In this document: one piece after another, positions 12,550 through 23,502 of the stretch
How the letters are laid out: the number at the start of each line of letters is the position of its first letter
How positions within the stretch are numbered: position 1 is the stretch's first letter
Assembly (NCBI GenBank): GCA_022264855.1
Contig: JABYQU010000019.1
Location: forward strand, 434,001-498,000
Length of the DNA: 64,000 nt
Source: Lenzites betulinus
Lineage: Eukaryota; Basidiomycota; Agaricomycetes; Polyporales; Polyporaceae
Direction: 5' to 3'
Position numbers and translations under genes: made by a program
Notes under the pieces: model-generated
Told to the model about the DNA's origin: nothing
Databases searched by the model: none
What the model saw: the letters and a program-made list of their open reading frames with translations, nothing else

Positions 12550-12804
12550 ATGCCCTCCCATGAGGATGGAAGATTGAAGCGGAAAGCTTGTCGCGGCGCG
12601 CAGTTGAGGTCGGACCAAGCTGCGCTCGCACTCGTCCTTGCGATCCGATCGTGCGTACGCCGTTCCTACTTGTGGGCGTACGTGTGCACCGCCGGGCGTA
12701 TGACCGCCCGGTGCCTGTTATTATGATAGACAGATCAGGGCGGCCGCGGGCCATACGCTCGACGGGGGGGCCCGGGTGCCTCGATCGTAAGCCTTACGAT
12801 GTGC

Positions 12805-12822
12805 GTTAACGTTAACGTTAAC
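12805..12822. repeat. (GTTAAC)3 tandem palindrome
   Basis: Three head-to-tail copies of the palindromic hexamer GTTAAC lie in otherwise GC-rich DNA. Confidence 0.85.
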
Positions 12823-14525
12823 TTGAACAAGTCCATTTTGACTCCCCGCGCGGCTATTGGTCGACTTACTGCTAAACATACTGCAAGCAAAAAGATCGCC
12901 GCGGAGGCCTGCGCCGGAACGCGCACGGGCGGGGCGTCGAGCGCGCCGGCTGCGGGCGTGCGCGGCCGTCGTGGCAAGTACTAGTCCTTCCGGGGCTTTC
13001 TTCCAGGGTTCTTGAAAATGGGTGAGCGAATGAACTATGAGCAAAACTTCACCGTACGTGTCGCCGTCGTCATCGTGGTCCGCCGCAAGTTACAACCCCC
13101 AAGTGGCCGGTGGATCGCGACGCTCGCTCGGCGTTGTGTCTCCGTCGGAGCGCCCGACGCGCGCGCTCCGCAGGAGTCCTGCTCCTCCTCCGGCCCCTCG
13201 AAAAAAGCTCGAAAAGTGTAATGTATGCGTACGCCCTCGGTGATTTAATTCTAGAGACTCCAACGCTCCCCCGAGTCCCGCCCTCCGAGCCCCGACGCCC
13301 GACTCACGCACGGGCTGTGTAGTACTAGCAGTAATAACATACCGTCGGAGGGAGCCGGAGAGAGCCGGAGGGAGCGGAGACGCGACGCGGAAGTCGATCG
13401 CGCGCGCGCGCCTCCATTGATTTTGCGGGAGGGTACTGAGGGAGCGTGATGTCATCCTGCAAATCATACTGGACGCTGTGTCCGGGGTTCTTTCAACTCG
13501 ACTTAGGCTTCCTGATCACGATGTATACAGTGAACCAAGACAGGAAGAGGGGAATGGCAGACATCCGGCACACAGCTTCACGCGCAAAAAACAAGTTCGT
13601 CAAAATCTTCAGCTTCATCCATTCAAATTCGTTCCGAGATCATGACAAGATCCGTGCTACTACTGCTAACTGCTGCTGACTACTCCTACTCCTCCTAACA
13701 ACTGCTGCTGCTGCTGCCTAACGAGCCCCAAATGTAAATGCAAAATGCAAAATGCGATGCGAATATCCGCGCCGGCGGACGTGTGTGTCAATGCGTGAGA
13801 TGGGGGAATGTGGATGCGTGGCGGGTGCGTGAAAAAAATATACTGTGCGAGAGGCGTGAAGTGAAAAGCATGTGCGAGTGGGTGGGTGCAAAGCGTGCCG
13901 AAAGACGTGCGAACCATGAATGCGATGCGAAGAATAAGAATGCGATGGGAGATGGGAGATGGGGATGGGGATGGGATGTGTGGTGGAAGCCGGAGCAGGG
14001 AAAAGCAGGGGCGAGCGTCCTGTGCAGGCGAGACAGTGTTCGTGCCCGCGTGGGGCATGCGGGAGATGAGAGACGGGGGATGAGGAATGCATAAGTACGG
14101 ACAGATGAGAGAGCCGCGTGGGAGCCTGCGACGTGCGCGCGAGCGCACCGTTCGGTGCCGCGGGCGTGGGGAGCACACACGGGGCGGGCCGGGTATGAGC
14201 ACTGCGAGGGCGCCGGGGGCGCCGAGGGGGAATAGAGACGATGGGAGACGGATAGGGCGTGATGTGAATGCATAAGGATAGCGATGCGGGGCGTGCGGGC
14301 GCCGCGGCGCGGGCGTTCCACGGTTCGGCAGGCGTGCCTGTGCGCTGGACAGGGCCATAGACAGAGACAGAGGCAGGCATGCAGTCGGGCGGGTTGCGCA
14401 CATCGACTGAGCTGCGTGTCTGCGCGCACGCGTGCCGAGTCGACCAGGGCTGGCGTGTTTCAGCCTGTGCGCCGGCAGAGAGCTATATGGGTGGGAAGGA
14501 ATCGGGTCTGGGAGAAACGGGTCGT

Positions 14526-15563
14526 CTATGTGCGGCGGCGGCGGAGTCGCCGCTTTGCGTGGAAGAGGCCAAAGCGGATGCGCAGCGAGAGGACCTCCCA
14601 CTGCTGGCGGAGGACGTGCGTGCACGTTGGGCTGGAAGAGAATAGTTAGCAAAAATGCTCGTAATGCGCATGGAAGACAAATAAAACTTACGTTATCGCG
14701 TGCTCGTCAACGTCGTCAAATGGGCTGGTGGTCTGGGAGACCGCCTCGGACTTCTCGTCCTTGGCCGCCTTCTTCGGCTTCGAGCTCCTCCTGATCAGGC
14801 AGCTCGAGCGCGGGCGCGACTCCTCGGCGATCTCATCCACCTCATCCTCGTCGAACGGCGAGTCGTGCAGACCGAGCGCGTTCGTGTGCTCCTCCTCCAG
14901 GGACCCCACGGGGCTTGATGAGGGCGCCTCCGTGAAGTAGTAGTTCGGGGGCTGATAGGGGGAGAAGCTGAACGCGCTGGGCGCGGTGTTCTTGCGCGTC
15001 GACGCGAACGGGCTGAAGTGCGACTGGCTCTCCGTGTCGTCGTCGGCGTCCTCCACGTCCGAGTCGTCGACGTCGGCTGCCCAGTCGCGTTCCCAGCCGG
15101 GACGCGTCGGCTGCATGCCGAACGAGAAGCGGTCGTGACTGCGGCTCCTTACCGCGTTCGCGCTCCCGGTGCTCGTGCGCCGCTTCTTGCCGGCGTGGCT
15201 GTTCGAGCGCGTCGCTGTGCGGAGCACGGGGAAGTCGCGGTAGTCCGGGTCGTGCAGGTCGCCGTTGTGGTCAACGTAGGCGCGGGTCTGTGCGGCGTGT
15301 GGCGAGGGCGTCGTCGCGCTCATTGTCGAGGACGAGGAGCTGCTCGCGTACGCGGGGTCCAGCAGGCGCGAGATGTCTGCCGCGCGTGTTGATGGGGAGT
15401 ATTGGTGGTGGTGGTGGTGATGGTGGTGGTGGTGGCCGCCACTGGCGGGGAGGAGGGTGGCCAGGTGGGGGAGCGGCGACTGCGACCGCCTGTGTATGTG
15501 TTTACGCACCGGTGATGGCGGATTTGACGACGACGACGAGCTGGGGAGGGGGTAGTCGTACAT
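14526..15563 (-). CDS. Conserved-looking hypothetical protein, Ser/His/acidic, basic C-terminus
   Basis: Exon 1 runs from an ATG at 15563 to 14692. An intron at 14632-14691 (GTAAGT donor, GCTAAC branch, TTCCAG acceptor) leads to exon 2 at 14631-14526. The product is about 325 residues. It has Ser/Pro-rich stretches, a run of ten His near residues 50-60 (from a TGG/TGA trinucleotide tract), several acidic patches and a polar central region. The C-terminus is basic and hydrophobic (RQQWEVLSLRIRFGLF then KRR-RRRR). That Trp-containing end, reached only after splicing, is the part most likely to be conserved and could bind membrane or nucleic acid. No catalytic domain is visible. A palindromic CTTATAAG lies 43 bp upstream of the ATG. 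Confidence 0.7.
15403..15435. repeat. (TGG)n trinucleotide tract encoding poly-His
   Basis: TGG repeats with one TGA interruption on the plus strand encode a run of ten histidines in the minus-strand gene. Confidence 0.85.
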
Positions 15564-15605
15564 GGCTGGAGGGAGGGGGGAGTGGGGATGTTGAGTTGCG
15601 GGGTG

Positions 15606-15613
15606 CTTATAAG
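15606..15613 (-). promoter_or_regulatory. TATA-like box for the 14.5-kb gene
   Basis: CTTATAAG lies 43 bp upstream of the ATG at 15563, a plausible distance for a gene with a short 5' leader. It is assigned by position only. Confidence 0.35.
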
Positions 15614-18600
15614 CAAGTTGAACTTTGGTGGGAGAGCGGAGAAATGCGCGGGGATACCGTGGGCTGCAGGCTTATGTACTGGCAAAGGAACAAGCGTGAG
15701 GATGTACAGGCGAAGTGCGCTTTGTGCAGTGGCACGCAGCGTGGGCGGAGAGGGAGCGGGTGTGACGGGGAGGCCAGGGGCGGGGAAGGCGGACGAGGGC
15801 GAGGCCGGGGTTGTCTTTATACAGCCGCACGAACGCGCTGGACGAGCAACGCCAGATCCCAACCCAGATCACTATCGCTCATCAACCCGCGTTTCGCACT
15901 CCGACTTATCCCTCCCCGCATTCCCACGCGTATATTTCGCCCAGCCGACCCGTTCAGGCCGATTGTCCCTCCACGCCGTCTCCTCGTTGCCGCCGTCTGC
16001 GAGTCCCCAGCCTGCGTCCCTCGCTCTCCTCCTCCCCCCCGCCCAGCTCGACGCAGAATCTTCGCCCAGCTTCACAATAACTCCTCTGGTTATCCGTATG
16101 ACTGTGCCTGACGTGCCGTATATCCAGCTCGTCGTCATCGGGCCCATCTCGCGCCTCCTGGCTGTATCTCTCAGCTTTCTCTCGTCCTGACTAATCTCCC
16201 CCGCCCGTCGTATTCCTGAAGCGTCTATGCTATCCCGACCGTACCACATCTCACTTGACTCGATGCTGTCTTCTCTGCGATTGCGTGTACCCTCCCGCTG
16301 ACGAAGATCGCTCAGTGCTCGTCCACAGTACCCTCCTCCGCTGACTCACTCCGCATTCGTTCCCTTCGCTCGTCCGGACTTCTGCTATATGCTACTGGCA
16401 TGCTGCATACCATACCGTTGATTGCACACACGCGCCATGCACCGCATTGAATCCAACAGTTCCCGCCCTGGGGAAGTCCAAGCCCTGGTCGAGGACGAGT
16501 TCGAAGGCGCCACCGGAGACCGATGAGATCGGTCCCCGGACTCCACATATACGATCCTTCTTTTACACCGGTCGCCCTCGATAGCACTGTCCATGTACTT
16601 CTTCTCGCAGCTACCACCGTACATGCTTTCGCTCACCGCCCTGGCGCGCACCGCTCTTCCACGCCGCTTCGCAACTCTGTCCAGCACACACAGGCGCCGG
16701 CCGGCCTGCCTCTTCTCCGCTCGCGTTCAAAATGGCCGGCCTTCGCTCAAACTCCGCGCCCGCCGCGCTCGCACGACGCGACAGTACCCACCCTCAGCTG
16801 CCGACGTCTATCCCCGTCCGCCTGACGGCGCCGCGCACACTCACGCACGCCCAGGCTCAACCACGCTCCTCAGCCGTCCAATCCGCGCAAGGCACTACCG
16901 CCGTCTGACGGTCTGAGTGCATTGCCGCCTGGGCTCCAACTTGAGCCCAGGCGCCGGCCGAACCTGGGCCGACCGTGGCCCCCAGCTGCTGCGATTCGCC
17001 CGATGCGAGCGTAGTGTGCACACGCACGGCGATATGCGCCTGCAGCGGGCCTGCAGCGCGAGCGTGCGCTGCGATGGCGATCTGACCGCGTCCGCTGACC
17101 GAGCCGGAACACGCCCTCCGGACGCGCCTCTCCGCGCGGACGCGCGAGCGACGCGGACTGCCCGTTCCTAAAGCCCGTCGGAAAGCGACGCGCGGGTAGG
17201 CCGAACGCGCGCACCAATCAGGGCGCGCGGCGAGTCGCGCGCACGGTGTGCGTGGGCGCGCGCGGCGAAGCAGAAGGCGAAGCATCGAAGGGTCGAAGAG
17301 TCGACGGTAGGGACGTCCCGGGGCGCCTCTCGAGCCTGGGGGTGCTCGCGCGGCGTAGCACTCCCGACGCGTCCTGTCGCAGTTGCGGGGAGGAGCCCTG
17401 CTGGGTACTGCTGATGGGGGCGGCGCTGGCGGCCGTGCCCGCGCATGGCCGCGCGTGCGTGCGTGCGTCCGCGGTCGGGAGCAGTCCGCGTCCCCAAATA
17501 ACCACGCCCGAAATGCGGTCCTGGCTGCGTTCGTTCAATCGCGCGCGTGTGCTTCCGCTGCATCTTGCATCTTTGTATCCCACCAATGGCCGCTGTCGAG
17601 CTGCTGGCTATAGCTGCGCCTCGACCCGCTGGGCCAGGGCTCACGAAATGGGAGTCGAGGCGCGCTGCCCCGCTCTGCTGCCATCCTGATTTCTGCCGTG
17701 CCAGTGCCGCGCGCACACGAGAGTCGCGGTGCACGCTCGCGGTGATGTGCGCATTGATATGGGTATTGATGGGGCGCGCCGGACACTGGTCTGGATTCTG
17801 GAATGTGCAACTGAATCTGAAGCCAGAACGTCCAAATCTTGGTCTGGCCTGGGTGTTCGTGTATGTTCAAGGCGAGACCGTGGACACAGCGCAGATGATC
17901 AGCGTCGACGCGCGATGCGGGCCGCCGCGCGCAGCACCGTTCTCAGGTCGCGCGCCCGCGCGCAGGGAGAAAACATACCGGCACGTACGCTCTCCCGTAA
18001 CCGATTCATCCAACTTGGTGTCGCCGGGTCTGACCGACGTATACGAGTCCCCAGCTCCATATAGATATACCACGGCAATCCCGGGAGCCTCCTCGGAAGA
18101 CGAAAGCCCGTAGGTCCCTGTGTCTGCGTCCACCGGGCACCACTCGCACAGCGTATTCCGAGGGACCCGTGGTCGGTCTCAAGGCCGCCCGCGAGGTTAC
18201 GCCTCCATCCCGACGTCGATTCAGCTGCTCCAACTTTGCTCTCCGCGTCACGCGACGCGCTCAGACGCACCGTTCCGAATCCAAATTTGAGGCGCTGCAC
18301 CTCCCCGCGATTTTGAAGATGACCCGCGATGAATGGTCCTGAGGCGCGCGCGCGAGTCCGGGGAGACCCCGCGCAAACTCTGTCGCGACATACCGCCGGC
18401 GCCTCGTACGGTGCGTACCAGTCGAACTTCAATTCAGGACACGACCGGCGTCCACACGCGATGGCATCTCCAGACTTCCCCATCCCGAACCCGAACGCGG
18501 CCTCCACCAAGACCGGAGCACCCGTGGAGCGCAAGCTTCGCGATGCGTGCCGCGGGTCCAATGTTAACTGAGAACTCGCCCCCGCGCTACGAGAAACCCG

Positions 18601-21600
18601 CAAGGCAACTTTACTCTACCGCTCGCCATGCTGCTTCTCCCCGATGCCCCAGGATCGCCGGCGCAGGCCCCCCACGCTCGCACGCGCGTTCCGCCCCCGG
18701 ACCGAGCGCGCTCGCGCGGGGGGCGTCGGGCTTTCGCTCGCAGGAGCCAAATGTGCGAGGCGCCGTGCGCTTCTCCACTTCTTCACTGGGCAGCCTCGAG
18801 CGCACACGCACGCACCCTCCGACCTCTCCCGCCCGCCCGTCTCCCGGTCCCCCCGCGTCCATAATTAAAGCAACGCCTCTCCCCATGCGCACCGTTCCAA
18901 AATTCGCCACTGTCGCATACGTGCGCAGAATCATATGTCCCCCGCCCGCGCGCACACACCAGCAGACGATTGGGCCTCCCGCAATATCCCGGTCAGCTGG
19001 CGCGCGCCGCGGCCGGACATTCCACGGTCGCCCACGCCCGCGAACGTCCTCCCATAGCGGGCGCACCCCGCGGCGAATGCTCGGCGTGCGCTACCAGTGT
19101 ACCACGCCCGCGACGCAGGCTGGGACAGGCTGGCACGCCCGTCCGTCCGGGCGTGGGCGCGCGTGCCCGGGCTTCGCGCTGCTCCCTGGCGCGCGGAAGG
19201 TGTGGCTTTCTGCTTTGGGGCGGGCGAGGACACGCGGGTGCGTACTATGCGATCTTATCAGGACGCATCGGGGGACGGCGACGATTCCGGGCGTGTATCG
19301 CTCTATCTCGATAGGCACTACGAGGGTAAGTAAGTGCTGGGAGACGCGCGAGGGACAGAACTTGGAAGCCCGATTTCGACGAGGGGACGCGCGCGTGATT
19401 CTGCATCTGAATTGACCGCTTGGATGCGGGACGTGCGCAGCGCTCGCGCGGTGAGCAGTACAGTTTCTCGTTCCCCGTTCGGGCTTGGCTGCGGCGGTCG
19501 CTGAAGGGCGCCTGGAGGGACGTGCACGCCGGGCTCTTCGCTGCCTGCGCTGCGGCTTCGCCCCCTCTATGAACGCTTCTCGTGCGGCGCGTGCTCGTGC
19601 AGCGGCGCGCGCCGCCGTGGGGTCGCTGTGGGGCGCCGCCTGGCGTTCTGGGGACGCAGCAGTACTCGTTCTCTTCTCATTTGCACCCCGGGGTTATGCG
19701 GCTTGCGGCAGGGTTGTCGGGAAATGAAGCACAGCGGCGGGCCACCTGGGCGCGGACATGGACACAAATTGAAGTCGTGAAGCTTCGAGGCGCGCGGTGA
19801 GTGCGCACGCATACTCTATCTCGCACTGATCCATCTGCGCGTCCTGGCTGCCGCAGGCAATCACCGCGCAGGCTGCAGCGGTGCCGCGGGGGGTGCTCGC
19901 TAGGGTTAGGATAGGCACGCAGCTGCAGGAGTTAGGAGTAGGCATATACATGCACATGCATCTGCTATCGCCCGCACGCATCTCGCAGATTCTCATTTTT
20001 CGATTCAAGCCCCGCGCGAGTCTCCTCGGGGTGATACAGATTATCGGCAATATGACTGTGGTCGGGTGGCACGCACGCACGCACGCATGTCGTCGAAGGT
20101 CGCCCCGGATGCCTCGCGCGCGGATTATGGCACGCGCCGCCGCGACGACGTGCAGCCGGAGGGAGCTCGCGCGGTCACGCGGCGTGCCACCCAACCTATC
20201 TCAGTAACTGTGGATATTCCTGGCTGGGGCGTGGGGGTGCGGGCCACCACGAGGCAGCGCCGCGTCCGCCGCCACTCGCTGTACCGTCGCGTACTCGGCG
20301 CGAGGACGCGGTGCGCAGAGATGCGATGAGATTGGATTGTGGGTTTGGGCAATGGGATACTTGGGTACCGTGGGTCTGATCAGCCTGACGGGGTATCTCG
20401 ATGCGGCGGGCGTACGGAGGGGGAAATCCGATTGACTGCCGGGGGGATCTGCGTGCCCGCGCGTAGCTATAGGATCCTATCCGTACGTACGATTGGTACG
20501 TGATCGCGCTCGCTGACTTGTCGCGCGCCGCTCGGCGCAGGGTGGCCCTTCACACGCACAAAGCACTCGCTCGCGCACGCGCGGGGCCCGATATGAGCAT
20601 GCGCAGGACTAGAGAACTTCGGCGCGGGGCGTGGATCGATGCGGGCGCGATGAGGGATTCTCCCGGGGTGGACGCGGTAAGCTTTAGTCTCAGCAGACCA
20701 CAGCGCGCCGTCAGCTGCGCCGCCCCGGGCAGAGGGCATCGATGCTATCGTCGCACGCCGTGGGCAGATCTGCAGCGCACCACTCACGGCGTGTGTACCA
20801 ATCCTCTCATCTCGGTGGCACGATGGCATGCCTGCAGCCTGCGTCGACGGTGCCACTCATCCATCGGCCATCTATCTAATGATATCTGCTGCACCGGACA
20901 AGCAGCGCTGCTCGTACTGCATGCGTGCTCCGGATGTCTTCCCGTCCTTGCCTGCAGGCAGGTTCTATTGTCTCCCAGGGCCGAACACAAACGAGCGTTC
21001 GCAGTGGCACAACCTAGCCCAAGAGCGGCGGTCTGCAGGCCGACATGCGCGCAGCGTGTGCTGCCGACTGCAGGGAAGACTGCCGCAGAGATGGAAGAAG
21101 GTTCATATTGGAGCCTCGTGCTACGCTATAGGGGTAGTGTCTGCACACAGCACGAAGCTGAGAAAGTTCTTTGTCTCACGTATATCGTACGGCTGCTGTA
21201 TAATGTACGAGAATGAAATGCTTTGCGCAGACAGGACCATGCCCGCGCCTTTGTCATGAATTTCTTCCGTGCCATGGGGATACTAGTGACCCCGGAGAAC
21301 GACCTGCAGCGTAAACATATGAACCTCCGGACGGTACGGGCGCACGCCACATGATGTGGACGAGGATGAGTTGTGGCGTTGGGATTTGTGAAGAGAGCGA
21401 TCCGATCTGGGGAATGCGGGGAAAGCCGATCCTCTGATCGGGATCGGGCAGGTATCGCGTATCGCGATTTCGCTTCGCTCGCGTTGCCACATCATCCTCT
21501 TGCCTCTTGCTCTCATCGCGACGCCAGCATAACTCTGTGTATCGGGCTCTCCAGATGTACTCGACGGGCTGTTGTATCTGGATATACGTCATCAATGAAC

Positions 21601-23234
21601 TCGAGATGACAACTGGCGTGGCGGGAGTAATGACCGCTATTCATACCTCTGCTGATTCAGCCCGGACGTCAGCCAGTCAGCCGCTTGCGTCGCTTCATCC
21701 TCTCGTCATGTCTGCACCATTGCTCGTGTTGCGATTCTATTGCCAACTGCTAGAACTCCGACTACCAATATTCATCAGAAAGTTTCCCAAAATACATACT
21801 GTCAATGGAGTAATGGCAGTATACTCGACAACTCCGACGGTGAACCTGTTTCTCCGGCTTGCTGGTACCTTTGCTCGACAGCGCGCGACCGCTCTCCTAT
21901 CCAGCCTCACCCAACAGGTGTGTTTACCTGATGTACGCTCCATCAGGCCCGCGGCTGGTTGTTCCGAAGCTCGCTTCGACACCCCCTACTTCGCAGCGTT
22001 CGCTGAATATTCCCGGTTCCGCCGCCGCTCGGTATGTGAACCACCGCGCTTCATCGCGAGCTTGTTCGTCGTTTACCACCTTGGCTCCTCATCGTTTCCC
22101 CAGAGGGATCCCCTTCGAAGTAGTCGGCCTCGTGCAAGTATTCGCGGACAAAGTACGTAAATTGTATCATTTTTCTAGCCTGCCTTTGGAGCCGCGCGAC
22201 ACGGTGCACGCTCCTGGCCTCAAGCATCAGCGTGAGCCGTGCCTCGCGTTGCTTTGCTCGGGGTCATGGACCCGTCCGCAAGGATTCTCGGGCCGCCGAC
22301 CTCTCACGTACGGCAGGTTGGAGCCTGCAGCGATCCCCTATACTGCCGCCCTGCATCCTGCAGGTGAAGCTCCGTGTCCACAGCACTGTCGATCTCCGCC
22401 CTCCGCGGTAGGCCCCAATCGCGTCTGTTGCTGCATCTGCAATACCGAATGCCTTCTTCAATCCCCGACCGAGCGGAGTCGGTCCCTCCGGGACGTGAAC
22501 AGGAGGTTGCTTGGGGTGGTGAGTTCCTCACCCTAAGAGCCAGGTGCAGGGTGCAGAGGGCTTCTTTGCTGATTGGGAGACCGCACGAAACAGGCCCGGT
22601 CGTGCAGCAGTTGTTATGACTACTCCTCCCCGGGCGATCCCACGCAATGTAATTCGACCCATCCCAAAGCCCACAGCTGCCGTCGACGTTGAGCAAGATT
22701 CCCGAGATTCATGGACTACTGCATCCCGTAGGCCATCGCGATAATCGAGGACTCCGGCTGGATATACGGGGCGGATGCTCTGTGCTTACGCTACACACAG
22801 CCTCCCAGGGACATTACTTCATTTGCGCCTAGCGGACGATCGTGTTCGGAGTTGGCGAGCTCGAGTTCCTCGATCCGCATTCCCAGGCGCCAGGACCCAA
22901 CGCAGGCAACTACCATGACGAACACGGAGCGCTCGATGGCTCCTACGCCCCCATGCAACCCGTCCTCCTGGCCCGCACGTTGCCCCGCGTGCGAGACTCG
23001 AGTACCTAGATAGCAGCGGGGCGCGGCGCGAGGTGGTCTATCTATGCCGGCACGCGCTGCGGTGGACCGCCTCAGATCACCCCACGTCTTATTCTTTCCA
23101 TTTTGCGCGACGTCCCGCACGCCGCACCAGCGCGGACGCCCCCGGTGACCCTTCTTCGCTGCCTCGCGCGCGCCATGTTGGGGGCCCTCCCGGACGCTCG
23201 TTCCGCAGAGACCACGTACGGAAAGTCGACATCG
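15614..23234. other. GC-rich region without identifiable genes
   Basis: About 7.6 kb of mostly CpG-rich DNA. The longest frames (for example 18333-19415 plus, 360 codons) are Arg/Pro/Ala-rich, overlap equally long frames on the other strand, and have no domain, usable intron structure or signal peptide. Short hexanucleotide-like runs (for example near 20071) are present. I see nothing I can support as a gene. Confidence 0.45.
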
Positions 23235-23502
23235 GAGGTGCGCATGTGCGATCGGCTGCATGCATTATCGAATCGGCCGTGCGTGCTGGCGCACAACATG
23301 CCCGACCTGCAGCCAAGTTGGAGCAGCGCAGGTTGCGCTGTTCCACTGTCTGTATGTTTGGGTTTGTTGTGCCTCTGCACTACGCCCGGCAGATGCCATG
23401 ACGAGAGAGAGGGCACAACGTTGCCGACCAGGGGGAGGGTCGGCTCTGGTGGAGAGAGGTAGGCGTCCTATACGCCTGGGCCGTCGAGGTACCCATCCCC
23501 GC
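23235..23502 (-). pseudogene. Family E relic (part of exon 3)
   Basis: On the minus strand this segment encodes a stretch closely matching family E exon 3, from GDGYLDGPGV through SSWHLPGVVQRHN to GMLCAST and NACS. Relative to copies A and B, the Gln codon after the GPGV motif is a TAG stop. The similarity ends abruptly on both sides. It is a truncated non-functional copy in the same orientation as copy B. Confidence 0.8.

Larger units (their letters stand above)
6966..14525. other. GC-rich gene-poor region
   Basis: No recognisable gene was found in about 7.5 kb. Overlapping long frames on several strands at 8.3-12.7 kb and 13.7-14.6 kb are Arg/Ala/Pro-rich shadows expected in CpG-rich DNA. 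Simple repeats lie at 12519-12549 and 12805-12822, and a G-rich tract at 13943-13974. A minus-strand segment at 7184-7345 could be two exons of a hydrophobic protein joined by a GTAAGT..ACAG intron, but I could not extend it to a full gene. Confidence 0.4.

Noticed and set aside
13666..14652. 328-codon minus-strand frame ending near the 14.5-kb gene
   Set aside because: The real gene's second exon uses another frame here (RQQWEVLSL end); the long frame is compositional.
18333..19415. 360-codon plus-strand frame
   Set aside because: Arg/Pro/Ala-rich, overlapped by equally long antisense frames in CpG-rich DNA, with no domain or exon structure.
19900..19915. Telomere-like TAGGGTTAGG
   Set aside because: A single unit with no array; not evidence of a telomere or interstitial telomeric repeat.
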